DNA of 22,571 bases from Tardiphaga sp. (GCA_014377915.1 JACMOT010000004.1:1-22571), one strand, 5' to 3'. Positions 13,029-21,854 are shown, numbered from the stretch's first letter. Notes: generated by a model not told the origin, from the letters alone. Made by a program: numbers and translations.

Positions 13029-14465
13029 TTGAGTTTCGTCGAACGCCACGGCCTGTGGTCCGCAGAACAGAAGGACGCCGCCGTCCGGCTTCGCCGCATT
13101 GTCGAGGAGCAGAAACTTGAAGTGATCCGGCTGTCGTTTCCGGATCAGCATGGCATCCTGCGCGGCAAGACGCTGATCGCGGAGGAGGCGCTGCGGTGCC
13201 TCGAAAATGGCTGCAGCATCACCACCACGATGTTCGCCAAGGACACCTCGCACAAATCGGTGTTTCCGGTGTTCCCCGCCGGCGGCGGCTTCGGCATCCC
13301 TGAAATGCAGGGCGCCGCCGACGCGCTGATGATCGCTGATCCGCTGACGTTTCGCGTGCTGCCCTGGGTCGAGGCGACCGGCTGGCTGTTGTGCGACGTA
13401 CACTTCGCCGATGGCCGCCCGGTGCCGTTCGCCACCCGCAACCTCTACAAGGGCGTGCTCGCCGATCTCACCCGGCGCGGTTATGACTTCGTCGCCGGTC
13501 TCGAGGTCGAATGCCACATCTTCAGGAATGAAGAAACCCGGATGGCGCCGGAGGATGCCGGCCAGCCCGGCCGCCCGCCGGAGGTCAGCCTGCTATCGCA
13601 TGGTTATCAATACCTCACCGAGCAACGCTACGACCAGATGGAGCCGGTGCTCGAATTCATCCGCCGCGATGTGCTGGCGCTCGGCCTGCCACTGCGATCG
13701 GTCGAAGTCGAATATGGTCCGAGCCAGTGCGAGTTCACTTTCGCGCCCACGGTCGGCCTGACGCCGGCCGATTCCATGGTGCTGTTTCGCTCCGCGGTCA
13801 AGCAGATCTGCCATCGTCGCGGCTACCACGCCACCTTCATGTGCCGGCCGAAAATTCCGAACGTGGTTTCATCGGGCTGGCACCTGCACCAGTCGATCGT
13901 GTCGCGTGACACCGGCAGGAATGCGTTCATGTCGGATGACCCGAGCGAGGCGCTGTCGCCGTTCGGTCGCGGCTACCTCGCCGGCCTTCTGGCGCATGCG
14001 CGCGCGGCCACCGTGTTCACCACGCCGACCATTAACGGCTACAAGCGCTATCGCTCCTATTCGCTGGCGCCGGACCGCGCGATCTGGGGCCGCGACAACC
14101 GCGGCGCGATGATTCGCGTGCTCGGCGGCGCCGGCGATTCCGCGACGCGGCTGGAAAACCGCGTCGGTGAGCCCGCGGCCAATCCCTACCTTTATATGTC
14201 GTCGCAAATTCTGGCCGGCCTCGACGGCGTCGACCGCGCGCTCGATCCTGGCCCATCGGCTGATACGCCCTATGAGAGCAACGCGCCGCTGCTGCCGAAA
14301 TCGCTGCGCGAGGCCGTCTTTGCGCTGAAGGACGACTCGTTTTTTCGCGACAAGATGGGCGCAACCATGGTCGACTACTACACCCATATCAAGAACGCCG
14401 AGATCGATCGTTTCCAGGCGGAAGTATCCGACTGGGAGCAGCGCGAATATTTCGAGATGTTCTGA
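13029..14465 (+). CDS. Glutamine synthetase-like protein (probable gamma-glutamyl-amide ligase)
   Basis: The 478-residue protein has the full glutamine synthetase fold. The metal and glutamate ligands include LEVE (158-161), GPSQCE (230-235) and GWHLHQ (283-288), followed by NRGAMIRV and the final RLENRVGEPAANPYLY. Divergent members of this family join glutamate to amines, such as gamma-glutamyl-putrescine, -isopropylamine or -anilide synthetases. With a Rieske oxygenase beside it, such a role is more likely here than ammonia assimilation. I chose TTG 13029 because GAGGAG lies 7 bases before it and the protein then begins SFVERHGLW. ATG 12972 would add 19 poorly structured residues and has no ribosome-binding site. 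Confidence 0.88.
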   Translation: MSFVERHGLWSAEQKDAAVRLRRIVEEQKLEVIRLSFPDQHGILRGKTLIAEEALRCLENGCSITTTMFAKDTSHKSVFPVFPAGGGFGIPEMQGAADALMIADPLTFRVLPWVEATGWLLCDVHFADGRPVPFATRNLYKGVLADLTRRGYDFVAGLEVECHIFRNEETRMAPEDAGQPGRPPEVSLLSHGYQYLTEQRYDQMEPVLEFIRRDVLALGLPLRSVEVEYGPSQCEFTFAPTVGLTPADSMVLFRSAVKQICHRRGYHATFMCRPKIPNVVSSGWHLHQSIVSRDTGRNAFMSDDPSEALSPFGRGYLAGLLAHARAATVFTTPTINGYKRYRSYSLAPDRAIWGRDNRGAMIRVLGGAGDSATRLENRVGEPAANPYLYMSSQILAGLDGVDRALDPGPSADTPYESNAPLLPKSLREAVFALKDDSFFRDKMGATMVDYYTHIKNAEIDRFQAEVSDWEQREYFEMF

Positions 14466-14538
14466 CGGCCTAACCGGCACGTTTATTGAATACGCTTCTT
14501 CCGACAATGTTTGATCCGCCGTAACGAGGACTGCATCC

Positions 14539-15717
14539 ATGACCCGATCCACCAAATTGATCCTGTCCGTCGCCATTCTAGCGCTGATGACGGGTCCCGC
14601 CTCCGCCGACGTCATTAAGGTCGGCGTCATCGGCACGCTGTCCGGGCCGTACGCGCTGTTCGGCGCGAATTACAAGATGGGCATCGACGCCTATGTCGCC
14701 GAGCACGGCAATAAGGTCGGCAACCACACCGTCGAGTTCGTCTACAGGGACGAGGAAGGCCCCAACCCGGCCAAGTCCAAGGCGCTGGCGCAGGAGCTGA
14801 TCGTCAAGGACAAGGTGCAATATCTCGCCGGGATCTATTTCACGCGGAACGCGATGGCGGTGGCGCCGCTGCTGGAGGAGTCGAAGACGCCGCTGGTGGT
14901 GCTGAATGCTGCGACCTCGTCGATCGTCGAGAAGAGCCCCTATATCGTGCGCACCTCGTTCACGATGTGGCAGAACACCGTGCCGGCCGCCAATATCGCG
15001 TTCAAGAACGGCTCCAGGAAGGTTGCCATCGCAGTCAGCGACTACGGCCCGGGCATCGATGCCGAAGCGGCCTTCAGGAAGACCTTCGAGGCCGATGGCG
15101 GTGCCGTGGTCGAGGCGATCCGCATTCCGATGAACACTACCGATTTCAGCCCGATCATGCAGCGCATCAAGGCCGCCGGTGCCGACACCATTTTCTGCTT
15201 CCTGCCGTCGGGACCGCCGACCTTCGGGTTCTTCAAGGCCTATGTCGACAATGGCCTCAAGGCAGATGGCGTCAAGATGATGTCGACCGGTGACATCGTC
15301 ACCGAGATCGATCTACCGAGCATCGGCGACAGCGCGCTGGGTGTGCTGTCGACCTATCACTACGCGGTTTCGCACGACAGTCCGGAGAACAAGGCGTTTC
15401 TGGCGTCGATCGTAAAGAACGGCGGCAAGGTCGAGGACGTCGCCATGACCGGCGTCGCGGCCTATGACGGCGCCCGGGTGATCTACAGGATGATCGAGGC
15501 TACCGATGGAAAGCGCGATCCGGAAAAGGCCATTGCCGCCGTCAAGGGCATGAAGTGGACCAGCCCGCGCGGCCCGGTGTCGATCGACCCCGACACCCGC
15601 CACATCCGCCAGAACGTCTATCTGCGCACCGTGACCAGGGTGGACGGCAAGCTGATCAACAAGGAAAGCGACACCGTGTTTGCCGACCAGCCGGATTGGG
15701 CGCTCAGCAAGAAGTAA
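14539..15717 (+). CDS. Periplasmic substrate-binding protein of a branched-chain amino acid-type ABC transporter (LivJ-like)
   Basis: The 392-residue protein starts with a clear signal peptide: TRSTK, a hydrophobic core, and cleavage after ASA at residue 23. It continues IKVGVIGTLSGPYALFG, the hallmark start of the type I periplasmic binding proteins called Peripla_BP_6. The two-lobe fold continues with YRDEEGPNPAKSKALAQELI and VAIAVSDYGPG. In this family the ligands are often aromatic acids, amides or other small organics rather than amino acids. A CGAGGA site precedes the ATG. Its membrane and ATPase partners, livHMGF, lie about 1.9 kb downstream, after the amidohydrolase gene. Confidence 0.92.
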   Translation: MTRSTKLILSVAILALMTGPASADVIKVGVIGTLSGPYALFGANYKMGIDAYVAEHGNKVGNHTVEFVYRDEEGPNPAKSKALAQELIVKDKVQYLAGIYFTRNAMAVAPLLEESKTPLVVLNAATSSIVEKSPYIVRTSFTMWQNTVPAANIAFKNGSRKVAIAVSDYGPGIDAEAAFRKTFEADGGAVVEAIRIPMNTTDFSPIMQRIKAAGADTIFCFLPSGPPTFGFFKAYVDNGLKADGVKMMSTGDIVTEIDLPSIGDSALGVLSTYHYAVSHDSPENKAFLASIVKNGGKVEDVAMTGVAAYDGARVIYRMIEATDGKRDPEKAIAAVKGMKWTSPRGPVSIDPDTRHIRQNVYLRTVTRVDGKLINKESDTVFADQPDWALSKK

Positions 15718-15727
15718 CAGAAGCTCG

Positions 15728-15774
15728 TCGTTCCGGGGCGCGAGGGCAAAGCTTAAGTGAACCCGGAACCTTGA
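15728..15774. repeat. Dispersed palindromic repeat, TTCCGGGG family, copy 1 of 3
   Basis: TCGTTCCGGGGC is paired with GAACCCGGAACC about 20 bases later, starting 11 bases after the binding-protein stop codon. It has the same orientation as copy 2. Together with the next two copies it nearly fills the 232-base gap between the binding-protein and amidohydrolase genes. Confidence 0.7.
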
Positions 15775-15796
15775 CGTGACTACCCGCCCCACGCTG

Positions 15797-15846
15797 TCGT
15801 TCCGGGGCAGGAGCAGCGTCAGCTGCGACTGAACCCGGAACCTCGA
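15797..15846. repeat. Dispersed palindromic repeat, TTCCGGGG family, copy 2 of 3
   Basis: TCGTTCCGGGGC and GAACCCGGAACCTCGA bracket a centre containing its own short palindrome, GCAGC...GCTGC (GCAGCGTCAGCTGC). This is the fullest of the three copies in this gap. Confidence 0.7.
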
Positions 15847-15868
15847 TGTGATGCGATGAATATGCCGG

Positions 15869-15913
15869 GATTCCGGGTTCGCTCGCGCTGGAGCGCTCGC
15901 GCCCCGGAATGAC
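15869..15913. repeat. Dispersed palindromic repeat, TTCCGGGG family, copy 3 of 3 (reversed)
   Basis: GATTCCGGGTTCGCTCGCG is paired with CGCTCGCGCCCCGGAATGAC, in the opposite orientation to copies 1 and 2 and the same orientation as 8703-8752. It ends 36 bases before the amidohydrolase ATG. Confidence 0.7.
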
Positions 15914-15949
15914 AACTACAGTCGCTTCGCTTTGCAGAGATTTCCCCAC

Positions 15950-17578
15950 ATGCCCGCCGCGCGCTCCATCCTGCTCACCAATGGCCGCATCCATCGCTCA
16001 GCGTGGGACGAGACGCCCGCCGACAGCATCGTCGTGGCGGATGGCAAGGTGCTGTGGATCGGCGCCCGAAGTGACGCGCCGCGCACCGACCAGACTATCG
16101 ATCTGAACGGTGCCGTCGTCCTGCCGGGCCTCACCGATGCGCATATCCATCTGTTCGCCATCGCCCATGCGCGGCTGCAGGTCCCGGTATCGCCGCGCGA
16201 TGCCGCGGACATCGCCGCGGTGCTGAAGCTGCTTGCCGCCCGCGCGCAAATCATCACGCCCGACAAATGGGTCTACGCCGCCGGTCTCGATGAAAACGGC
16301 CTTGCCGAACATCGCCTGCCGACGCGCGCCGAACTCGACGCGTCGATACCCGACCACCCCGTGCTGGTGCGCCGCTTTTGCGGTCACGTCGCGGTCGCCA
16401 ACAGCGCCGCGCTGCGCTTTTTCGATATTGATGATGCGATCGGCGACCCCGATGGTGGCGGCTTCGGCCGCGACGGTGATGGCCGGCTCGACGGCAGCGC
16501 CATGGAAACCGCGGCCGAACAGTTGTTTCGCGCCGCGCCGCCGATGGACCCTGCCGAACTGGTCGATGCGCTGCGCCAAGCCATTGACGACAGCGTCCGC
16601 CTCGGCCTGACCGCCGTTGTCGAGGCGGCGGTCGGGTTCACCGTCGGCTACGATGAGGAATTCGCGATCTGGCACGAAATCCATGACAGCGGCCCGCTGC
16701 CGTTGCGGCTCGGTTTCATGTACCAGCTCGATCCCCATGAGGCCGCGACGCGCGGCCTCGTGCCGACGGAACATCCCGACTGGCAGGCGATCACGCTGAA
16801 ATACTTTGCCGATGGCATTGTTGGTGCGCGTACCGCGGCTGTTAGCGAGGACTTTTTCGATAGGCCAGCGCGCGGCCTGTTCATGCGCGAGCCAATCGAC
16901 CTGCAACGGGTGATCGGCGAAGCTCATGAAGCGGGCTGGCAGGTCGCGGTTCACGCTTGCGGTGACCGCGCGATCGACTGCGTCATCGAAGCCTATGAGA
17001 AGGCGCAGACCGCGCATCCGCGCGTCGATTCGCGCCATCGCATCGAGCATTATTTCGTCCCGCCTGTTGGCGGTCTCGCCCGTATGAAGGCGCTCGGCGC
17101 GCTGGTCGTCACGCAGCCGAGTTTCTTGACCCGGATGCGGCGCTCGATCGCCGGCGCCTTCGGCCCCCGCGCCGAGGCCTGCTATCCGGGCCGCAGCGTC
17201 ATCGACGCCGGCGTCGGCTATGTCGCCACCTCGGACGCGCCGACGGGATCATTCTCGCCGTGGGACGGCATCGCCGACGCGGCGTTCCGCGCCGCCGATA
17301 GCGGCGCGCCGATTGGGCCGCGAGAGGCGATTAGCGTCCGCGAAGCGATTCACAGCTACACGGTCGGTGGCGCTTTTGCCATGAAGCATGAAGCCTGGCG
17401 CGGCACGTTGTTGCCTGGCATGGCGGCCGACCTGATTGCGATCGACCGCGATCCCTTTGCGGCCAGTGGCTCCGAACTGCGCCAGACAAAAGTGCTGCTG
17501 ACCATGCTGCGCGGCGAGGTGGTGCATGACGCCAGGTCGCAGCGCGCGGATTGGCAATTTACCGTGCCCGCGGCATAG
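15950..17578 (+). CDS. Amidohydrolase, YtcJ-like (amidohydrolase family 3)
   Basis: The 542-residue protein has the metal-dependent amidohydrolase pattern. The N-terminal metal motif is GLTDAHIHL (H65, H67). VHACGDRAID and HRIEHY follow in the middle, then ATSDAPTGS. The C-terminal sheet contains PGMAADLIAID. This subfamily includes N-substituted formamide deformylase and many uncharacterised members; they hydrolyse C-N bonds in amides or cyclic amides. No signal peptide is seen, so it is cytoplasmic. ATG 15950 gives the normal start MPAARSILLTNGRI with a modest AGAGA site. The gene lies inside the transporter operon, 7 bases before livH, so its substrate is probably what the transporter brings in or a product of it. 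Confidence 0.88.
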   Translation: MPAARSILLTNGRIHRSAWDETPADSIVVADGKVLWIGARSDAPRTDQTIDLNGAVVLPGLTDAHIHLFAIAHARLQVPVSPRDAADIAAVLKLLAARAQIITPDKWVYAAGLDENGLAEHRLPTRAELDASIPDHPVLVRRFCGHVAVANSAALRFFDIDDAIGDPDGGGFGRDGDGRLDGSAMETAAEQLFRAAPPMDPAELVDALRQAIDDSVRLGLTAVVEAAVGFTVGYDEEFAIWHEIHDSGPLPLRLGFMYQLDPHEAATRGLVPTEHPDWQAITLKYFADGIVGARTAAVSEDFFDRPARGLFMREPIDLQRVIGEAHEAGWQVAVHACGDRAIDCVIEAYEKAQTAHPRVDSRHRIEHYFVPPVGGLARMKALGALVVTQPSFLTRMRRSIAGAFGPRAEACYPGRSVIDAGVGYVATSDAPTGSFSPWDGIADAAFRAADSGAPIGPREAISVREAIHSYTVGGAFAMKHEAWRGTLLPGMAADLIAIDRDPFAASGSELRQTKVLLTMLRGEVVHDARSQRADWQFTVPAA

Positions 17579-17585
17579 ATAGACC

Positions 17586-18455
17586 ATGCGCCTCACTTTC
17601 AGCATCCTCACCGACGCCATCGCCTATGGCATGGTGCTGTTCATCATCTCGATCGGCCTGTCGATCATGATGGGGTTGATGCGCGTCGTGAATCTGGCGC
17701 ATGGCGCCTTTGCCATGATCGGCGGTTACCTGGCTTCCTACGCGATCTCCAATCTGCATGTGCATTATGGCGTCGCAATTCTGCTGGCGGTGATCGGTAC
17801 CATTATCGTCTCGATCCCGTTCGAACTGCTGCTGTATCGCCGCATCTACCGCAAATCGGATCCGCTGATCCAGGTGCTGATGACCATCGGCATCACCTTC
17901 TTCATCATCGGCGTGGTGAATTTCACCTTCGGTCCGTCGCTGAAATCGATTCCGCTGCCGCCGCTGCTGAACGGCCCGCTCGACATCGGCTTCCGTTCGA
18001 TCCCGACGCACCGGCTGTTCGTGATCGCCTGCGGCGTCGTCACGGCGCTGTCGCTGTGGTGGCTGATCGAGAAGACCGAATTCGGCATCCGCTTGCGCGC
18101 CTCGGTCGATCACAGCGGCATGGCGGACGCGCTCGGCATCCGCACCGAGATCGTCTATGCGGTCACCTTCGCGCTGGCGATCGGACTCGGCGCCTTCGGC
18201 GGCGTGGTCGGTGCCGAGATCCTGCCGATCGAACCGTTCTACGCGCTGCGCTATATGGTGACGTTCCTCGTCGTGGTGTCGGTCGGCGGCGCCGGCTCGA
18301 TCATGGGAGCGCTGTCGGCGTCGATGCTGCTGGGTCTGGCCGACACCACCGGCAAATATCTGGCGCCGGAATTCGGCGAATTCTTCTTTTACCTGGCGGT
18401 GATCTGCATCGTGTTCCTGTTTCCGCATGGCCTGTTCGGCAGGTCGCACGCATGA
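17586..18455 (+). CDS. livH: Branched-chain amino acid-type ABC transporter permease LivH
   Basis: This 289-residue hydrophobic protein of about eight membrane segments has the LivH landmarks GLMRVVNLAHGAFAMIGGY near the start, FGIRLRASVDHSGMADALGI in the cytoplasmic loop and VVVSVGGAGSIMGAL before the last helices. It forms the inner-membrane channel together with LivM. It begins 7 bases after the amidohydrolase gene and overlaps livM by ATGA. The symbol denotes the family; the real substrate is probably the ligand of the upstream binding protein. Confidence 0.92.
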   Translation: MRLTFSILTDAIAYGMVLFIISIGLSIMMGLMRVVNLAHGAFAMIGGYLASYAISNLHVHYGVAILLAVIGTIIVSIPFELLLYRRIYRKSDPLIQVLMTIGITFFIIGVVNFTFGPSLKSIPLPPLLNGPLDIGFRSIPTHRLFVIACGVVTALSLWWLIEKTEFGIRLRASVDHSGMADALGIRTEIVYAVTFALAIGLGAFGGVVGAEILPIEPFYALRYMVTFLVVVSVGGAGSIMGALSASMLLGLADTTGKYLAPEFGEFFFYLAVICIVFLFPHGLFGRSHA

Positions 18456-19447
18456 CCGGATTGATCGCCAACCACGTCCCGGCGAAACGTCAGATTCCTT
18501 TTGCGCCGGAAGCGGGCGGCGCGCTGGCCATCGCCGTGCTCGGTGGCATCGGCTATTATCTGTTTCCCGACGATCTGGCGTTTCTGACGCGGCTGATCGG
18601 TATTGCCTTCCTGGTGCTATCGCTGGATCTGGTCACCGGCTATTGCGGCATCGCCACCCTCGGACATGCCGCGTTGTTCGGCGTTGCCGCCTATGCCGCC
18701 GGCATCGCCTGCGTCCGCGGTGTGACCGACCCGATCGCGCTGCTGATGGTCGGCATTGTTGCCGGCACGCTGATGGGGGTGATTTCCGGCGCGCTGATCG
18801 CGCGCTTCCGCGGCTTGCCGCAACTGGTGCTGTCGATCGCGGTCGGCCAGTTGGTGGCGGCGCTCGCCAACAAGCTGCAATGGCTGACCGGCGGTAGCGA
18901 CGGCCTGTCCGGCATCGCACCCGGAAAAGTGTTCGGCATCTATCATTTCGACATGTACAGCCGCACCGCGTTTCTGTTTTCACTGGCGGCGCTCGTCATT
19001 GTCTTCGTGGCGCTGACACGGTTTTCCCGATCGCCGTTCGGGTTGATGTGCCGCGCTATCAAGGATGACGATCTGCGCGCGAAGATGATCGGCGTCGCGA
19101 TATATCCGCGTCTGGTCATCATGTACGGCGTCTCCGGTGCGGTCGCCGGCGTCGGTGGCGCTCTGACCGCGATCAGCACCGGCGTGGTGGGGCTCGACAG
19201 CGTCAGTTTCGAGCGCTCCGCCGAAGTGCTGGTGATGCTGGTGCTGGGCGGCGCCGGCCATCTCTGGGGCGCGCTGGGAGGCACGGTGATCTTCATGATT
19301 TTCGAGCACATCGTCGCGGCGGCCAATCCGTTTCACTGGATGATGCTGGTCGGCCTGCTGCTGATCGGGATCGTGCTGTTCGCGCCAAAGGGACTGATCA
19401 CGCCAGTGTTGAAGCTGGCGGCGCGCGTCAAGGGCAGGGCGTCATGA
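18452..19447 (+). CDS. livM: Branched-chain amino acid-type ABC transporter permease LivM
   Basis: The 331-residue protein has many membrane helices and the LivM motifs DLVTGYCGIATLGHAALFGV, RFRGLPQLVLSIA, GGSDGLSGI and LGGAGHLWGALGG. The ATG at 18452 overlaps the livH stop as ATGA. The open frame extends further upstream, but that part lies inside livH and lacks family similarity. It is the second half of the membrane channel and overlaps livG by four bases. Confidence 0.92.
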   Translation: MTGLIANHVPAKRQIPFAPEAGGALAIAVLGGIGYYLFPDDLAFLTRLIGIAFLVLSLDLVTGYCGIATLGHAALFGVAAYAAGIACVRGVTDPIALLMVGIVAGTLMGVISGALIARFRGLPQLVLSIAVGQLVAALANKLQWLTGGSDGLSGIAPGKVFGIYHFDMYSRTAFLFSLAALVIVFVALTRFSRSPFGLMCRAIKDDDLRAKMIGVAIYPRLVIMYGVSGAVAGVGGALTAISTGVVGLDSVSFERSAEVLVMLVLGGAGHLWGALGGTVIFMIFEHIVAAANPFHWMMLVGLLLIGIVLFAPKGLITPVLKLAARVKGRAS

Positions 19448-20208
19448 CCGTGCTGCTCGAAGCGCGTCATGTTTCGCTGGCTTTTGGCGGGCTCAAGGTA
19501 ACCAATGACGTCAGTTTCAGCCTCGGCGCCGGTGACCGCGTCGCATTGATCGGGCCGAACGGCGCCGGCAAGACCACACTCGTCAATCTCATCACCGGCG
19601 ATCTGGCGCCAAGCGCGGGCCGCTTCCTGATGGGCGATGATGACATCACCGACCTCGGCATTCCCGAGCGTGTGCGCCGCGGACTAGTGCGGACCTTCCA
19701 GACGACGCGGCTGTTTCAAAACCTGACGGTTGCCGACAACGTCGCGCTGGCGATTATGCAGCGTCGACGGATCAGCAAACGGTTTTTCTCCAGCGCGACG
19801 GAATTGCCTGACGTGCGTGTTGAATGGTGCGAGATCCTCGCCAGCCTCGGCCTGGATCGGCTGGCTTATCGCCAGGTGATTGAATTGGCTTATGGCCAGC
19901 AACGGCTGATCGAACTCGCCATCGCCGTCGCCTTGCGGCCCAGGGTGCTGTTGCTCGACGAACCCGCCGCCGGCGTGCCGCATGACGAGGCGCCGAAAAT
20001 CCTGGAGGCGATTAATCAGCTTCCTGCTGACATCGCCGTGCTGATGATCGAGCACGACATGGACCTGGTATTCAAATTCGCCAGTCGCGTTCTGGTGCTG
20101 GCGGCCGGACGGTTGATCTTCGAGGGATCGCCGGCGGAAGTCACCGCCGATCCTGGCGTGCGCCGCGCCTATCTCGGGAGCTATGCCGATGCCCGCCGCG
20201 TCCCTTGA
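19444..20208 (+). CDS. livG: Branched-chain amino acid-type ABC transporter ATP-binding protein LivG
   Basis: This 254-residue ABC ATPase has Walker A GPNGAGKTT (37-45), the LivG-type RRGLVRTFQTTRLF Q-loop region, the signature LAYGQQRLIELA (normal for LivG, in place of LSGGQ), Walker B LLLDEPAAG and the switch histidine in MIEHDMDLVF. It pairs with LivF to power the importer. Overlaps with livM (ATGA) and with livF show tight coupling. Confidence 0.93.
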   Translation: MTVLLEARHVSLAFGGLKVTNDVSFSLGAGDRVALIGPNGAGKTTLVNLITGDLAPSAGRFLMGDDDITDLGIPERVRRGLVRTFQTTRLFQNLTVADNVALAIMQRRRISKRFFSSATELPDVRVEWCEILASLGLDRLAYRQVIELAYGQQRLIELAIAVALRPRVLLLDEPAAGVPHDEAPKILEAINQLPADIAVLMIEHDMDLVFKFASRVLVLAAGRLIFEGSPAEVTADPGVRRAYLGSYADARRVP

Positions 20209-20902
20209 AGTTGACGGCCTCTGCGCCGGTTATGGCCCGATCAGGATCATGGAAGGCGTGACCTTCTCGGTGAAGGCTGGCGGTCGTCTTGCGGTGCTCG
20301 GCCGCAATGGCATGGGCAAGACGACTCTGCTGGCGAGTTTGATGGGACTGACCACGCGGCATGGCGGCCGGATCAACATCGGTGATCAGGATATTACCGG
20401 CCGTCGCACCTCCGCACGAGCCGATCTCGGCTTTGGCTACGTGCCACAGACCCGCGATATCTTTTCATCGCTGACGGTCGAAGAAAATCTGCGTACCGGG
20501 CTGAAGGGCCGGCCGGCTGCGGCGCTGGCGGAAGCTTATGAGATGTTTCCGCGCTTGCGCGAGCGTCGCGGTAATTATGGCAAGCAGCTGTCCGGTGGCG
20601 AGCTGCAGATGCTGGCGATGGCGCGCACGCTGCTTGGCAAGCCGAGCATATTGTTACTGGACGAGCCGCTTGAAGGGCTGGCGCCGGTGATCTGCGATGA
20701 ATTGATGCTGCTGCTCGGACAGTTGGCGGCGAGCAATGAAGTCACCATCATCCTGGTCGAGCAGCAGATCGAACGCGCGCTCGGCTTCGCCGACAGCGTG
20801 ATGGTGATGGAGCGTGGCCAGATCAGCTGGGCAGGCGCTCCGGCGGCGTTGATCGCAGATCGCGCGCTGGTCGATCGGCTGGTCGGCGTCGGTATTCACT
20901 AG
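20189..20902 (+). CDS. livF: Branched-chain amino acid-type ABC transporter ATP-binding protein LivF
   Basis: This 237-residue ABC ATPase has Walker A GRNGMGKTT (38-46), the LivF-type signature LSGGELQMLAMARTLL, Walker B LLLDEPLEGLAP and VEQQIERAL, where LivF proteins carry glutamine in place of the switch histidine. Two ATG codons are close together (20183 and 20189). I chose 20189 because the GGGAG site at 20176-20180 is 8 bases from it and only 2 from the other. The gene overlaps livG by 20 bases and is the last of the operon. Confidence 0.92.
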   Translation: MPAASLEVDGLCAGYGPIRIMEGVTFSVKAGGRLAVLGRNGMGKTTLLASLMGLTTRHGGRINIGDQDITGRRTSARADLGFGYVPQTRDIFSSLTVEENLRTGLKGRPAAALAEAYEMFPRLRERRGNYGKQLSGGELQMLAMARTLLGKPSILLLDEPLEGLAPVICDELMLLLGQLAASNEVTIILVEQQIERALGFADSVMVMERGQISWAGAPAALIADRALVDRLVGVGIH

Positions 20903-21050
20903 ACTGACTCCCGCCCGGCCTTTCATTCAACGATCAAGACTAGTCACGGCACCGTTTCACCCGCGGCGCGGTGGCCGAGGGGCTATTGCTGCTTGCCTCG
21001 CCGCTACGGCGGAAAAGTGCGATAGCCGATCGCGGGCGCCGCGCTCGAGC

Positions 21051-21854
21051 TCAAAAGGTCACGGTCGCGTAGGCCTTGGTGATCTCGCCCGCCACCCGTT
21101 GCAACTGCTCGCGCAGCATGATCTGGCTGGCCTTCGGCATCCGGAACGCTGGCGCCACGAAGGAGAGCGCGGCCACCACGCCGTTGACATCGCGGATGCC
21201 GACCGCGGCGGCATAGACATGCGGCGTGATTTCAGCGCGCGATTCCGCCCAGCCCTGTTCCCGGATTATGGCGAGTTCGCGCTGCAGCGCCCTGCGCTGT
21301 GTGGCAAAGGCCGGCTCCCGGGCGATCGCGTCGCACAGCGTGGCGTCGCAGTCGTCCGGTGGCAGATGCGCAAGCAGCAATTTTGGCCCGGCGCCGCGAT
21401 GCAGCGGTAGCGCGGTGCCGACTTCGAAGGTCAACCGGATCCGGGACGACGATTCTGCGCGTTCGATGCATACTGCGCGGTCGCCGGACCGCCGAATGAG
21501 AATGATGGTTTCGCCGGCCTCCTGGGCGATCCGCTTCATGAACGGGCGGGCTACCGACGCAAGGTCCGTTCCGGCGCGCGCGGCCTGGGCCAGTCCGATC
21601 ACGCGCGGTGCCAGCACAAAGCAGCCACGGCCGTCCTCGTCGATCAGCTCGGCCTCGCGCAGGATTCCGATATAGCGATAGGTGGAGGACAGCGGCACGC
21701 CGATCTGTTCGGCCAGGCTCTCCGCCGAATGCCGGGGCTTGTCGACGGAGAACGCCAGCAGCGCGCGGAGTACTTTGCGGGAGCTGCCGTCGGCGGCGAT
21801 GGTCCGCAATGGCTCGTCAGGTAGCGGCGCCAGGGCGGTCTTCTTTGTGGCCAA
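21051..21854 (-). CDS. IclR-family transcriptional regulator (second)
   Basis: The protein has an IclR winged helix-turn-helix at about residues 24-80 (SSRKVLRALLAF, AESLAEQIGVPLSSTYRYIGIL, DGRGCFVLAPRVI). The effector domain follows, with GETIILIRRSGDRAVCIER, PLHRGAGPKLLLA and VAALSFVAPAFRM. I place the start at TTG 21854, with GGAGG 5 bases before it, giving 267 residues as usual for IclR. ATG 21992 would add 46 residues that look like translated noncoding DNA. The gene converges on livF, so it may regulate the transporter operon or, equally, the minus-strand neighbour. Confidence 0.86.
   Translation of the reverse strand: MATKKTALAPLPDEPLRTIAADGSSRKVLRALLAFSVDKPRHSAESLAEQIGVPLSSTYRYIGILREAELIDEDGRGCFVLAPRVIGLAQAARAGTDLASVARPFMKRIAQEAGETIILIRRSGDRAVCIERAESSSRIRLTFEVGTALPLHRGAGPKLLLAHLPPDDCDATLCDAIAREPAFATQRRALQRELAIIREQGWAESRAEITPHVYAAAVGIRDVNGVVAALSFVAPAFRMPKASQIMLREQLQRVAGEITKAYATVTF

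Noticed and set aside
11513..13099. Minus-strand open frame of 528 codons opposite the Rieske gene
   Set aside because: The plus strand encodes an oxygenase with all metal ligands intact; the antisense frame shows only Arg/Asp/His-rich low-information sequence.
15728..15913. Three repeats in a row as a possible CRISPR array
   Set aside because: The copies differ in length, orientation and centre, have no uniform spacers, and related copies occur elsewhere in the window.
18056..18451. Longer N-terminus for LivM
   Set aside because: The extension is arginine-rich, out-of-frame livH sequence without membrane helices; the ATGA overlap at 18452 is the natural start.
19444..20208. LivG lacks the LSGGQ signature
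   Set aside because: AYGQQR in this place is the normal form in LivG-type ATPases, so it is not a defect.
20903..21050. A terminator between the convergent livF and second iclR genes
   Set aside because: Only a 5-bp stem (CGCCG-CTA-CGGCG) and loosely matched longer arms are seen, without a T-run; not strong enough to call.
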